A stretch of DNA of 64,000 nucleotides from CAYSCX01 sp964429575. Its GTDB lineage: Bacteria; Desulfobacterota; Binatia; Binatales; Binataceae. How positions within the stretch are numbered: position 1 is the first letter of the stretch; every line of letters starts with the position of its first letter. The position numbers and the translations under genes were made by a program. This document shows positions 1 to 8,663 of this stretch, piece by piece. The stretch spans positions 62,001-126,000 of the forward strand of contig CAYSCX010000005.1 in the NCBI GenBank assembly GCA_964429575.1. Reading direction: 5' to 3'. The notes under the pieces are model-generated. The model made no database searches and had not been told where the DNA came from. It was given only the letters and a program-made list of their open reading frames with translations.

Positions 1-653
1 ATGCGCGCCGAGACGCGATTGAGTGCCGCGTTTTCGCGAGCGTTGGCTACCGCAAGCCTTTCTGTATCCACCGCGACTACGCGTTCTGCGCCGAGCAGCG
101 CCATCGCGATCGCGAGTATGCCCGATCCCGTCCCGACGTCGAGCGCGCGGCTGACCGTCGCTCGCGCGCAGACTTTCTCAATCGCGCACAGCACTCCCGC
201 GGTGGTCGCGTGATGGCCGGTGCCGAACGCCTGCGCCGGCTTGATTACTATCGAGGCGCGCCCCCGCCGCTGGACGCGTTGCCACGGCGGCACAATCAGC
301 AGTCTGCGCCCGACTTCGAGTGGAGCGAACCTCGACATCCACATCGTCGCCCAGCCGGGGTCGCGGATGCGTTCAATGATCGGTGTCGAACTGCCCGGCG
401 CGATCATCCCGGTTCGGCGCAGCGTTTCGGTGACACGATGCAGCCGCGCGCGCGGCAGGTCGTCGAAGAACGCCTCGAGCCTGACAGTTGCGCGCGAAAC
501 GTGCTCCCGCCGCGATGCTGGCTTCACTGCGCAGCCGAGCGCGCCGTTCGCGACCAGCACGCCCGCCGCGTCGTCGGCCAGCGACGCCTTCGTCACGAAT
601 TCCGCTCTGACCCAGGCGGGCCCCTTCGCTGAAGATCGCGCGCCGCGCGTCAT
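1..653 (-). CDS. prmA: Ribosomal protein L11 methyltransferase PrmA, partial (C-terminus outside window)
   Basis: SAM-dependent methyltransferase that methylates ribosomal protein L11. Translating the complement from the ATG at 653 gives about 217 residues before the window edge. The N-terminal half (residues 1-130) is the variable substrate-recognition part. It is followed by the PrmA signature KPAQAFGTGHHATT (about 138-151) and the SAM-binding motif I LDVGTGSGILAIA (about 171-183), then an acidic residue after the next strand (VVAVD). The FGTGHHATT block is specific to the PrmA family among class I methyltransferases. A GGGG run lies just before the start. The gene is divergent from the glycerophosphodiesterase gene at 802. 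The end of the catalytic domain is missing only because the window stops. Open frames on the plus strand here are shadows. Confidence 0.9.
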   Translation of the reverse strand, partial: MTRGARSSAKGPAWVRAEFVTKASLADDAAGVLVANGALGCAVKPASRREHVSRATVRLEAFFDDLPRARLHRVTETLRRTGMIAPGSSTPIIERIRDPGWATMWMSRFAPLEVGRRLLIVPPWQRVQRRGRASIVIKPAQAFGTGHHATTAGVLCAIEKVCARATVSRALDVGTGSGILAIAMALLGAERVVAVDTERLAVANARENAALNRVSAR

Positions 654-801
654 GCGCCCCGACTATGCCATCGCGCGACCGGTCTTACGAGCAGGCGCTA
701 CGCTCGGGATAACTTGTGGAGATGATGCGCCGCTGGCTTTGCGCGCCTTATCAGCACCCACATAGACTCAACAATCGAGCGAGCGGGAGAATCGGTTCGA
801 G

Positions 802-1518
802 GTGGTGAGGCGGGGCACGCTGAACATAGCCCATCGCGGGGCGAGCGGAACTTTCCCCGAGAACACTTTGTCGGCATTTCGCGCCGCCATCGCGGCTGGC
901 GCGGATATGTGCGAACTCGATGCGCAACGCACGCGCGACGGCGCAATCGTCGTGATTCACGACGACACGGTGAACCGCACTACCGGCGGCCGGGGACGCG
1001 TCGCCGACATGACGCTTGATGAGCTTCGGCGCCTCGACGCTGCCGCGAAGTTCAAAGGCGCCATTGGCGGCGAGCGGATTCCGGTGCTCGACGAAGTTTT
1101 TGAGACCGCACGCGGCAAGATGGGCATCAACGTGGAACTCAAGGCCGTCGGCATCGAGCACGACGTATCACACATCATGCGGGCTCACGACGCGCTTGGC
1201 GGCTCGATGGTCTCGAGCTTTGATTGGAACTCACTGCGCCGCATGCGCGAGATCGATCCGGAGGTCCGCGTCGGAGTTCTCGCCGAACGCGGCGCAACTA
1301 AAATGATCGATGCGGCCGTCGCGATGGGCGCATTCGCGGTCAACCCGCGCCACGACCTGGTTGGCGCGGAGCTTTGTCGTACCGCGCATGCCCACGGACT
1401 CCAGGTTCTCGCTTGGACCGTCGACGATCCCGATTTGATGCGCAAACTCATCGCCGGCGGCGTTGACGGCATCATGACCAACTATCCCGATCGATTGCGC
1501 GAGGTGCTCGGCCGCTGA
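802..1518 (+). CDS. Glycerophosphodiester phosphodiesterase (GDPD family)
   Basis: Predicted to hydrolyse glycerophosphodiesters to glycerol-3-phosphate and an alcohol, in phospholipid turnover. 238 residues, typical of the short cytoplasmic UgpQ-like type; no signal peptide is seen. Hallmarks are IAHRGASGTFPENT at the N-terminus (first catalytic His), then ELDAQRTRDGAIVVIHDDT, giving the metal-binding E-x-D pair and the second His. The C-terminal part has LAWTVDDPDLM and GVDGIMTNYPD, the usual end of the TIM barrel. The start is GTG 802 or the adjacent GTG 805; they cannot be separated by sequence. Its TGA overlaps the dnaG ATG by one base (1516-1520), so the two are probably co-transcribed and translationally coupled. 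Substrate preference cannot be read from the sequence. Confidence 0.85.
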   Translation: MVRRGTLNIAHRGASGTFPENTLSAFRAAIAAGADMCELDAQRTRDGAIVVIHDDTVNRTTGGRGRVADMTLDELRRLDAAAKFKGAIGGERIPVLDEVFETARGKMGINVELKAVGIEHDVSHIMRAHDALGGSMVSSFDWNSLRRMREIDPEVRVGVLAERGATKMIDAAVAMGAFAVNPRHDLVGAELCRTAHAHGLQVLAWTVDDPDLMRKLIAGGVDGIMTNYPDRLREVLGR

Positions 1519-3251
1519 TGGCACGCATTGGCGACGACAAGCTCGACGACCTTCGCGCGCGCGCGGACATCGTCGAGGTCATCGGCGCGCAGGTCCGATT
1601 GCGCAAGGCCGGCCGCAATTACGTCGGGCTCTGCCCGTTCCACCAGGAAAAGACGCCGTCGTTTTCTGTGAACCGCGAGCGCGGCTTTTTTCATTGTTTT
1701 GGCTGCGGCGTCGGCGGCACGGTGTTCGACTTCGTGATGCGCGTCGAAGCACTGACATTTCCCGAGGCGGTTCGCTCGCTCGCGCGCCGCTACGGTGTGG
1801 AAATTCCCGAGCGCGGCGAACCCGGAATGCCAAGCAGCGAGCGCGAGGCGCTCATCACGGCAAACCAGGTCGCCGCCGAATTCTACGCTCACGTTTTGTG
1901 GAACACGCCCGACGGCAGCATCGCGCGTGAGTACCTGAAATCGCGCGCAATCACCGTCGAGACGGCGAAGACCTTCATGCTGGGATATGCACCCGCGCGG
2001 CCGTCATCGCTTGCGGCCGCGCTGAATCGTCGCGGACTTGCGAAGCCGGGCGCGGTGCTCGGCTTGGTGCGCGAGGACTCTGACGGCGCGCGCGATCTCT
2101 TTCGCGCACGGCTCATGTTTCCGATTCGCGACGTCCAGGCGCGCGTAATTGGCTTCGGCGGGCGGGTGCTGGACCAGCGCCTGCCGAAGTACATCAACTC
2201 GCCGGAATCGCCGCTCTACTCGAAAGCGCGCAGCATCTACGGTATCAGCGAGGCGCGCCAGACGATCGTTGCCAACGATCGCGTGATCGTGGTCGAGGGT
2301 TACATCGACGCGATCATGCTCGCGCAGGCGGGCTTCAAGGAGACCGTTGCGAGTCTTGGAACTGCGCTCACCGCCGACCAGCTTCGCATTCTCGGCCGCT
2401 ACACGAAGAACGTCCTTGCATGTTTCGACGGCGACGACGCGGGCCGCCACGCGTCGCTGCGCGCGCTCGAAGTGTTTCTCGACGCGGGCCTGCTCGCGCG
2501 CGGCGTGTTCATTCCGTCGGGCTACGACCCCGACACGCTGGTGCGTGAGCGCGGCGCGTCGGCCTTCGCGGAGGCACTGGAGAAGGCGATTTCTCTGTAC
2601 GACTATCTCGTCGAGACCCTTGCAGAGGCGGCGGCCGACGAACCATCCAGACGAGCCGAGGCCGCGCGAACCGTCGCGGAACTTTTGAAAAAAGTCCGTG
2701 ATCCATTCGTGTTCAACGCGCTATCGCAGAAGGCCTCGAAGCTGGGCATAGAGGAACGATTATTGCGCGAACACGCGCGGCCAATTGCCGCCAAAGGCAG
2801 CGACCGACGCACACAATTCGAACTCAAGCGGCCCGCTGCCGACGCCGGATTCAAGGCGGAAGTGGGACTGGTCGCGCTCGCGATATTTCATCCTTTGTTG
2901 CGCAAAGAAATTCAGACCGCTGCACGTACCGGCGATTTCGAGGATCGCACGCTTAGCGAATTGCTGCTCGAGATGCCCGCCGACGAAAGCGGGCTCGCCG
3001 AGCTCGAATCTCGCGTGTCGGAGCGCCTGCAGCCCGAACAGCGAAGCATGGTGAGCGCGCTGGCAGTCGATCCGCAGATGGACGACGCCGAACGCGCGCG
3101 CAAGCTCGCCGGCGATTTTCTGCGCACGCTCGGGCGGCGGCGCACTCGTCGCGAGATCGAGTCGCTGACGCGCGGCGCCGCCGGATCGGATGACCCATCA
3201 GCGGCTCAGGCGGTGATTGTGCTGCGCCGCGGAGCCGACGGACGCAAATGA
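1518..3251 (+). CDS. dnaG: DNA primase DnaG
   Basis: Synthesises RNA primers for Okazaki fragments and acts with the replicative helicase. 577 residues, close to the usual length of about 580-600. The N-terminal zinc finger has ligands C39, H42, C60 and C63 (CPFH and CFGC). The TOPRIM core follows with VVEGYIDAI (about 257-265) and the acidic cluster FDGDDAGR (about 303-310). The C-terminal region, presumed to bind helicase, is present but poorly conserved. The start ATG overlaps the stop of the upstream phosphodiesterase gene. No sigma-70 gene (rpoD) follows, unlike the common rpsU-dnaG-rpoD arrangement; a tRNA and a zinc-ribbon gene come next. Confidence 0.97.
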   Translation: MARIGDDKLDDLRARADIVEVIGAQVRLRKAGRNYVGLCPFHQEKTPSFSVNRERGFFHCFGCGVGGTVFDFVMRVEALTFPEAVRSLARRYGVEIPERGEPGMPSSEREALITANQVAAEFYAHVLWNTPDGSIAREYLKSRAITVETAKTFMLGYAPARPSSLAAALNRRGLAKPGAVLGLVREDSDGARDLFRARLMFPIRDVQARVIGFGGRVLDQRLPKYINSPESPLYSKARSIYGISEARQTIVANDRVIVVEGYIDAIMLAQAGFKETVASLGTALTADQLRILGRYTKNVLACFDGDDAGRHASLRALEVFLDAGLLARGVFIPSGYDPDTLVRERGASAFAEALEKAISLYDYLVETLAEAAADEPSRRAEAARTVAELLKKVRDPFVFNALSQKASKLGIEERLLREHARPIAAKGSDRRTQFELKRPAADAGFKAEVGLVALAIFHPLLRKEIQTAARTGDFEDRTLSELLLEMPADESGLAELESRVSERLQPEQRSMVSALAVDPQMDDAERARKLAGDFLRTLGRRRTRREIESLTRGAAGSDDPSAAQAVIVLRRGADGRK

Positions 3252-3349
3252 TACGAGCCATCCGGCACTCATCGCCGCGAGATCGCGATCGGCCCTTAAT
3301 TCGCCGCGACGAAATTGGTACGATGCTGGTTGGATCGATGCCGTCGAGC

Positions 3350-3425
3350 GGGCCCATAGCTCAGCCTGGTTCAGAGCCGCCGGCTCATAACCGGCTGGTC
3401 CCAGGTTCAAATCCTGGTGGGCCCA
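3350..3425 (+). tRNA. tRNA with CAU anticodon, probably tRNA-Ile2 (alternatively elongator Met)
   Basis: Full cloverleaf: acceptor GGGCCCA (3350-3356) pairs with TGGGCCC (3418-3424); D-stem GCTC/GAGC; anticodon stem GCCGG/CCGGC enclosing loop CTCATAA with anticodon CAT at 3386-3388; T-arm with GGTTCAAATCC. CCA is not encoded. The GGCTCATAACC anticodon arm resembles, from memory, Gram-positive tRNA-Ile2, whose C34 is modified to lysidine by TilS. It lacks the three consecutive G-C pairs next to the anticodon loop that mark initiator tRNA. Assignment between Ile2 and elongator Met is therefore tentative. Confidence 0.9.
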
Positions 3426-3507
3426 TACCCCACCGCATGTGGAATTGGCGGACCAGCGTGGCGCGTCTGGCAAGCGCCGGTGTCCCGCGCAACCCAGGGA
3501 GGAACGC

Positions 3508-4230
3508 TTGCCCGAACAGATAGTACGGTTGATGGATCTCCAGATCCTCGATCGGCAGTTGCAGGAACTGGAAGGCAAACTGTCAACCGTCGCCTCAAGA
3601 GTCGAAGAGATACGCACCGAGACCCAAACGTCGCAGGCCGAGCTCGCCAAGCTCACCGACGACGAAAAGCAAGCGGCTGCCGTCCGCAAAAAACTCGAAA
3701 AAGAACTCGCCGAGGGCGAGGCGCGCATACGCAACCGGCGGATGCGCATCAACCTCGTGCGCAACGACAAGGAACTCCAGGCGCTCAACCATGAAGTCGA
3801 CGCGCTCAAGGAGAACAATCAGCGTCTCGAGGCCGAAGTGCTCGCCATGATGGAAGGCGCGGACGCGCGCGCGGCACGCATCAAGGAACTCACCGAGCTG
3901 GTCGAAGAGGGCGGCAAGGAGCTGGTGGCGGCCGAGAAAGAGATCGCCGCCGAAATCGAAGAACTGAAGAGCGCGATTTCGAAGCAGAAGAGGGAACGCG
4001 CAGGCGTCGCCGGCGAAATCGAGCGATCGCTCCTACAGCGCTACGACATGATCTTTTCACGCCGACAGGGACTAGCGGTCGCGCTGGTCAAGGGCGGCAC
4101 CTGCCAGGGCTGTCGCGTCCGAATTCCACCTCAGCTGTACAACGAGATTCAGAAGCACCTTCAGATTCACTTCTGTCCGAACTGCCAACGAATTCTGTAT
4201 CACGAGATACCCGCCGAAAATCAGGGATAG
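3508..4230 (+). CDS. C4-type zinc-ribbon, coiled-coil protein (zf-RING_7 / CT398-like family)
   Basis: About 240 residues. Residues 5-185 are almost continuous heptad-type helix rich in E, K, A and L, forming a long antiparallel coiled coil. The C-terminus holds a zinc ribbon with CQGC and CPNC knuckles about 24 residues apart (GTCQGCRVRIPP ... HFCPNCQRILY). This is the architecture of a widespread family often annotated as a putative nucleic-acid-binding zinc-ribbon protein; its exact role is not settled. I chose TTG 3508 because GGGAGG (3497-3502) lies five bases upstream. An in-frame start at 3439 would read through that Shine-Dalgarno and adds non-conserved sequence; ATG 3532 is a fallback. 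It lies between the tRNA and rnpB, in the same direction as both. Confidence 0.85.
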   Translation: MPEQIVRLMDLQILDRQLQELEGKLSTVASRVEEIRTETQTSQAELAKLTDDEKQAAAVRKKLEKELAEGEARIRNRRMRINLVRNDKELQALNHEVDALKENNQRLEAEVLAMMEGADARAARIKELTELVEEGGKELVAAEKEIAAEIEELKSAISKQKRERAGVAGEIERSLLQRYDMIFSRRQGLAVALVKGGTCQGCRVRIPPQLYNEIQKHLQIHFCPNCQRILYHEIPAENQG

Positions 4231-4312
4231 TTTCGAATCCGACTGCTCCCGCCGCGGATGGCCGCTCGCAGACGCCGAATACTTTTCTTGCCGATCGGTG
4301 TTAGACTGACAG

Positions 4313-4660
4313 AGGCCGGAGTGGGCCGGGCGATCGCTCCTGCTCACGCGGGGGAGGAAAGTCCGGGCTCCACAGGGCAGGGTGGCCGTTAACGGCGGCG
4401 CGGGGCGACCCGCGGAAAGTGGCACAGAAAATAGACCGCCCGAAAGGGCAAGGGTGAAATGGTGGGGTAAGAGCCCACCGGCGCGCGAGTGATCGCGCGC
4501 GCATGCCAAACCCCACCCGGAGCAAGACCAAATAGGAGGGTGAGCGGCCCGCTCTCAAACCCTCGGGTATGGTCGCTGGAGCCGGCGAGCAATCGCAGGC
4601 CAAGACGAATGATCGCCGCCCGCAAGGGCACAGAACCCGGCTTACAGGCTCACTCCGGCA
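4313..4660 (+). ncRNA. rnpB: RNase P RNA (bacterial class A)
   Basis: Catalytic RNA of RNase P, which matures tRNA 5' ends. The conserved cores are all present: GGGGAGGAAAGTCCGGGCTC near 4350, CACAGGGCAG, an ACAGAAAATAGACCGCC-like block, AAGGGTGAAATGGTGGGGTA, ACCCGGAGCAAGACCAAATA, and the 3' CACAGAACCCGGCTTA. P1 is formed by GCCGGAGTGGGCC (4315-4327) with GGCTCACTCCGGC (about 4647-4659). A plausible -10 hexamer, TAGACT (4302-4307), sits at the right distance from the 5' end. The 3' end abuts the stop codon of the convergent ArsA-like gene at 4661. Ends are good to a few bases. Confidence 0.97.
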
Positions 4661-5887
4661 TCACCGCGAGTGTCCACGCGCGGCGACCCGCGCCCGCGCG
4701 GGGCGCGGAAGCGTCTGCGCGCCACCAGGCTCGCGCATGATCAAGTTTGCGATCTCCGCGATGGAGTGCAGGTCAGTCACGCCTGGGGCAATCTCGGGCG
4801 CGATCGCGATTCGGATGTGCGACGGAAGTTCTCTGGCGAATCGACGCACCCGTTCGATGTCATCGAGAGTTCTGTCGCGGTACTCGCCGAGATAGCGTGC
4901 CAGCGCCACCGCGCCGCGCTGCCGCTGTCCGCCGCGCGCGATCCGGCTCCGCAGCAACAGGATTTCATCCCGGAGCACGGACGTCCCGGCGCCCGGATCG
5001 CCGCGCAAATCTTCCCACGTCCATTCATCGGTGAACCGGTTGATGACGACGGCGGAAAGCTGCAGCCCATCGCGTGCCATCTCCGCGATAAGCTCGCGCG
5101 CCTGACGAAGCCGCTCCTCTTCCGCGGTTGTGACCAGTACGAACTTGACGGCACGCGAGCGCAGCAATGATTCAGTCTTGCGGAGCCGATCGACGACGGC
5201 CTCGACAGTCTCGGCCGCGGCCGCGAAGAACTCGGCGATAGTCGACAGCACTCGAGCGCCCGCGAACCTCTCAAGTTCGCGCACCACGAAGCGCGCCGCA
5301 CGGCTGGCAAGTCGCGCGGCGAGACGCCCCGCCGATGTTCCCGGCGCGAACAGCCAGCGCGCCGCAGGTACGTCGAGCAGACGCTTGAATCGCGCAGGCG
5401 CACTGAGGAATTCGAATGCGTGAGCTGCGGGCGGCGTATCGACCACCATGAAATCGTACGCGGCGGATTGATGCAGGTCATACAATTGTTGCAGGGCCGC
5501 GAACGCGTCGGAGCCGGCAAAATCAGCGGCGAGACTTTGATAGAAGGGATTCTCGAGAATTCGCCGTCGCGCCGCGGGACTTGCCGCAAACCGCTCCACC
5601 AACGCGTCCCATGCGCCCTTCACATCGAGCACCAACGCCGAAAGCTTAAGCGCAGGGTCGAGGCCGCCCGCCCGCAATCGTCTCCCGCCGATTCGCGTCG
5701 GACCCGCGCCGAGACGCCCGACCCCTAACGCGTCGCGGAGCCGCTTTGCCGGATCGACCGTGATTACTGCGGTGTCGAGACCTTCCTGCGCGGCGGCGAT
5801 TCCGAGCGCCGCCGCAATGGTGGTTTTGCCGACCCCGCCGGTGCCGAGCAGGATCGCAATCGAACCTTTCTTGAGGAGATGCTTCAC
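4661..5887 (-). CDS. ArsA/Get3-like ATPase (paralogue 1, no signature lysine)
   Basis: 408 residues from GTG 5887, which places the P-loop about 15 residues in, as usual for the family. The deviant Walker A reads GTGGVGKTT: the P-loop Lys is kept, but the signature lysine of the GKGGVGKT form is replaced by Thr. Switch regions follow: VITVDPAKRL, then FMVVDTPPAAHAFEFL (switch II, DTPP). The middle is helical and rich in Ala/Arg, without the Cys-rich arsenite-binding triad. ArsA relatives without those cysteines act in protein targeting or envelope biogenesis rather than arsenite export, so arsenite transport is not supported. A paralogue with an intact signature lysine lies at 39273-40337; the two could form a heterodimer, which is inference. 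The gene ends flush against rnpB. Confidence 0.8.
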   Translation of the reverse strand: MKHLLKKGSIAILLGTGGVGKTTIAAALGIAAAQEGLDTAVITVDPAKRLRDALGVGRLGAGPTRIGGRRLRAGGLDPALKLSALVLDVKGAWDALVERFAASPAARRRILENPFYQSLAADFAGSDAFAALQQLYDLHQSAAYDFMVVDTPPAAHAFEFLSAPARFKRLLDVPAARWLFAPGTSAGRLAARLASRAARFVVRELERFAGARVLSTIAEFFAAAAETVEAVVDRLRKTESLLRSRAVKFVLVTTAEEERLRQARELIAEMARDGLQLSAVVINRFTDEWTWEDLRGDPGAGTSVLRDEILLLRSRIARGGQRQRGAVALARYLGEYRDRTLDDIERVRRFARELPSHIRIAIAPEIAPGVTDLHSIAEIANLIMREPGGAQTLPRPARARVAARGHSR

Positions 5888-6039
5888 GGCACGGGCGGCA
5901 CGCCGAGGGTTGTGCGCGCGGTCACGATAGCAAGCGCCGTCGCACCGCGCATCGCGGATTCGGCGGCGCAGCGATAGAATCCTCGCGACCGCGGTGGTTC
6001 GGATAGAAGCGTTGAGCGCGGTCAAGGGGAGGAGCGGTC

Positions 6040-7320
6040 GTGGACTGGCTTGCACTAGTTGTCGGACTCGCAATCGGAGCACTCGTGGGCTGGCTCATCG
6101 CGCGCGCGAGTGCGAGCGCGGCGCGAGCCGCGGCAGAATTGCGCCAGCAGGAAGTGATGGCGAAGCGGGAAGAAATCTCCGCGCTTTCTGACAAGCTCTC
6201 CCGCGCGGAGAACGCGCTCACCGAGTCGCGAACGCAACTCACGGAAACCGAAAAGCGCCGCGCCGAAGAACTACAGCTCCTAAAGGACGCAAAGGACGCG
6301 CTCTCGAACACCTTCAAGGCGCTCGCCGCCGAAGCCTTACGAACCAACAACCAGGAATTTCTCAACCTTGCGGGACAGGTCGTGACACCACTAAGCGACT
6401 CACTCGAGAAAATGGACAAGCAGATTCAGAATCTCGAGGGCGCGCGGCGCGAGGCATACGGCACGATAACAGAGCAGGTCACGTCACTCATCGCGACGCA
6501 AAAGGAACTGCGCACTGAAACCGCAAATCTCGTCAAGGCGTTGCGCGCCCCCGCGGTGCGAGGACGCTGGGGCGAACTGCAATTGAAGCGCGTCGTCGAA
6601 CTAGCGGGGATGCTCGATCACTGCGATTTCTTCACGCAAGAGACGGTTGATTCCGAAGAAGGGAGGCTCCGGCCTGACATGCGGGTGCAGCTCGCCGGCG
6701 GACGCAGCATCGTCGTTGATGCCAAGGTTCCGCTGCAGGCGTATCTTGACTCACTCGAAGCTCCCAGCGATGAGTCGCGCGCGGACAAACTTCGCGATCA
6801 CGCGCGCCAGGTCCGCGATCACATCACCAAGCTCGGTGCAAAGGCCTACTGGGACACCATTCAGCCCACTCCCGAATTCGTCGTGATGTTCATCCCCGGT
6901 GAGGTGTTCTACAGCGCCGCATTGGAACAGGATCCATCGCTGATCGAGCGAGGCGTTGACGACGGCGTAATTCTCGCGACGCCGACCATGCTCATCGCTT
7001 TGCTCAAGTCAGTCGCGTACGGATGGCGCGAGGAACGCCTGGCCGAGAATGCTGAGCGGATCAGCGAACTCGGACGCGAGCTGCACGAACGCATCGCCAC
7101 GTTAGCCGAGCATTTCGGCAAAGTGGGACTCAATCTCGGACACGCGGTCGGTGCATACAATGACGCTGTCGGATCAATCGAAAATCGAGTGCTCGTCACG
7201 GCGCGACGCTTCAAAGAACTCGGTGTTGCGAGCAAGAAGGAAATCAAGGAACTCGAGCCGGTTGACCGGGCGCCGCGAGAGCTTACGCCGCCGGCCGATA
7301 TCGACCCGAAACCGAACTGA
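6040..7320 (+). CDS. rmuC: DNA recombination protein RmuC homologue
   Basis: 426 residues from GTG 6040. Residues 3-23 form one N-terminal membrane anchor (LALVVGLAIGALVGWLI), followed by a coiled coil (about 30-130) rich in E, K and A. The RmuC domain spans about 135-390, with characteristic VRGRWGELQLKRVVELAGM, the nuclease-like stretch RPDMRVQLAGGRSIVVDAKVP, and FVVMFIPGEVFYSAAL. Genetics in E. coli links RmuC to limiting inversions between short inverted repeats; the fold belongs to the PD-(D/E)xK-like group. It is divergent from the ArsA-like gene, with a 152-base spacer holding no other gene. It ends 12 bases before the convergent acyltransferase-like gene. Confidence 0.92.
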   Translation: MDWLALVVGLAIGALVGWLIARASASAARAAAELRQQEVMAKREEISALSDKLSRAENALTESRTQLTETEKRRAEELQLLKDAKDALSNTFKALAAEALRTNNQEFLNLAGQVVTPLSDSLEKMDKQIQNLEGARREAYGTITEQVTSLIATQKELRTETANLVKALRAPAVRGRWGELQLKRVVELAGMLDHCDFFTQETVDSEEGRLRPDMRVQLAGGRSIVVDAKVPLQAYLDSLEAPSDESRADKLRDHARQVRDHITKLGAKAYWDTIQPTPEFVVMFIPGEVFYSAALEQDPSLIERGVDDGVILATPTMLIALLKSVAYGWREERLAENAERISELGRELHERIATLAEHFGKVGLNLGHAVGAYNDAVGSIENRVLVTARRFKELGVASKKEIKELEPVDRAPRELTPPADIDPKPN

Positions 7321-7332
7321 CGAGTGTCAGTT

Positions 7333-8541
7333 CTACTGCGCTTCCTCGTCGCTTGGGGGCGGCGGTTTCAGCTGACTGCGGCTGTGGCCCGCTGATACCC
7401 ACGCTTCGACCTCGCGCCGCTCGCGCGTGAGGAAATTAGCGATCGCTTTCTTGAGTCCCGCGTGCGCGAAGTAATGGGCGCTGCGCGTGACCACCGGGTC
7501 GAAACCCCGCAGCCACTTGTACTCACCGCCGGCGCCGGGCTCGAAGCGCATCAGCTTGCGCTCGATGCAGTGCTCGATTCCCGCGTAGTAGCAGACGTTG
7601 AAGTGAAGGAAGCGGAGATCCTTGAAGCAGCCCCAGTACCGGCCGTACAGGACGCCCGACTTCTCGAAGTTGATCGTGCCGGCGATCAGCTCGCGGCCCG
7701 AGTAGGCGCCGACGAAGCATACGCAGCGGCGGAAGTTGTCGCGCAATAGATCGAAGAACTCACGCGTCAGGTAGCGCCGGCCCCAGTAGAGTTTGTCGAT
7801 GGTCGAAATATAAACGTCGTACATCGCGGCGAACGTGCGATCAGAAATCTCGTCGCCAACCATCGCACGCACCGTGACCCGCTGCTCCTCAAGCGCCGAG
7901 CGTTCACGACGCACCGCTGCGCGCCGCTTGTGGCGCAGGCGCGCGAGGTAGTCGTCGAAGTTCGCGTAGCCCAGGTTTCGCCAGTGATACTGATAACCCG
8001 ACCGTTCCAGATAACCGCTGTCGCGCAACGCGTCAGCCTCGTCGTCCATGCAGAAGTTCACGTGTACCGATGACAGTTTGTTCTCGTTGCAGAGCGAGGC
8101 GGCCAATTGCCCGACCACGGAGAGCAGCCGCGGGCGGTCGCCGCCCGGCGCGGTCAGGATGCGGCGGCCAGTGTGCGGCGTGAATGGCACTCCCATCACG
8201 AGCTTCGGGTAGTAACGGATACCCGCGCGCTCGGCCGCGTCGGCCCAGCTGTGGTCGAATACAAACTCGCCCATGCTGTGAGTCTTGAGATAGAGCGGGC
8301 AGGCCGCGACGACGCGCTTGTTGCGCGTCTCGCGCACCACGATGTGATACGGCGCCCAGCCGGTTCCACGCGCGGCGGAGCCGGAGCGCTCCATTGCATG
8401 AAGGAAATCCCACTCGATGAACGGCGAGTCGTTGGGCGCGAGCACCGAGTTCCAGTCGTCGCGCGGGACCTTTTCGATCCCCTCGACGACGGATGCTTCG
8501 AGGTGTTTCTCGCGGTCGTCCACGCTGATCCCGCCGCACAT
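7333..8541 (-). CDS. FemAB/GNAT-like N-acyltransferase (DUF482, COG3146 family)
   Basis: 402 residues from ATG 8541; an in-frame TTG at 8559 adds six residues. The family is annotated as predicted N-acyltransferase or peptidogalycan biosynthesis protein, with a double GNAT fold like FemABX. Visible family blocks are SPFIEWDFLHAMERSGS near the N-terminus, VPFTPHTGRRIL, a basic RHKRRAAVRRERS helix, TIDKLYWGRRYLTREFFDLL, ELIAGTINF, GRYWGCF and a C-terminal FEPGAGGEYKWLRGF. No signal peptide or membrane segment, so it is probably cytoplasmic. The acceptor substrate is unknown. It is convergent with rmuC and divergent from clpS. Confidence 0.85.
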   Translation of the reverse strand: MCGGISVDDREKHLEASVVEGIEKVPRDDWNSVLAPNDSPFIEWDFLHAMERSGSAARGTGWAPYHIVVRETRNKRVVAACPLYLKTHSMGEFVFDHSWADAAERAGIRYYPKLVMGVPFTPHTGRRILTAPGGDRPRLLSVVGQLAASLCNENKLSSVHVNFCMDDEADALRDSGYLERSGYQYHWRNLGYANFDDYLARLRHKRRAAVRRERSALEEQRVTVRAMVGDEISDRTFAAMYDVYISTIDKLYWGRRYLTREFFDLLRDNFRRCVCFVGAYSGRELIAGTINFEKSGVLYGRYWGCFKDLRFLHFNVCYYAGIEHCIERKLMRFEPGAGGEYKWLRGFDPVVTRSAHYFAHAGLKKAIANFLTRERREVEAWVSAGHSRSQLKPPPPSDEEAQ

Positions 8542-8663
8542 CGATGCCAGCAAGACCAAAGGGTATCAGCGCAAGTCGGGCGGCGAAACCAAAATGCCGC
8601 GGTGCTCCCTTGCGTGCGCGCGGATTTGCTATTCTAGTGGAAGCGTCGCGCGAGAGCGGTACC

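Noticed and set aside
210..765. Plus-strand open frames near the left edge
   Set aside because: They are antisense shadows of prmA, whose minus-strand translation shows FGTGHHATT and LDVGTGSGIL.
4661..5887. Arsenite efflux ATPase function
   Set aside because: The arsenite-binding cysteines are absent and no arsB, arsR or arsD is nearby; only the ATPase family is supported.
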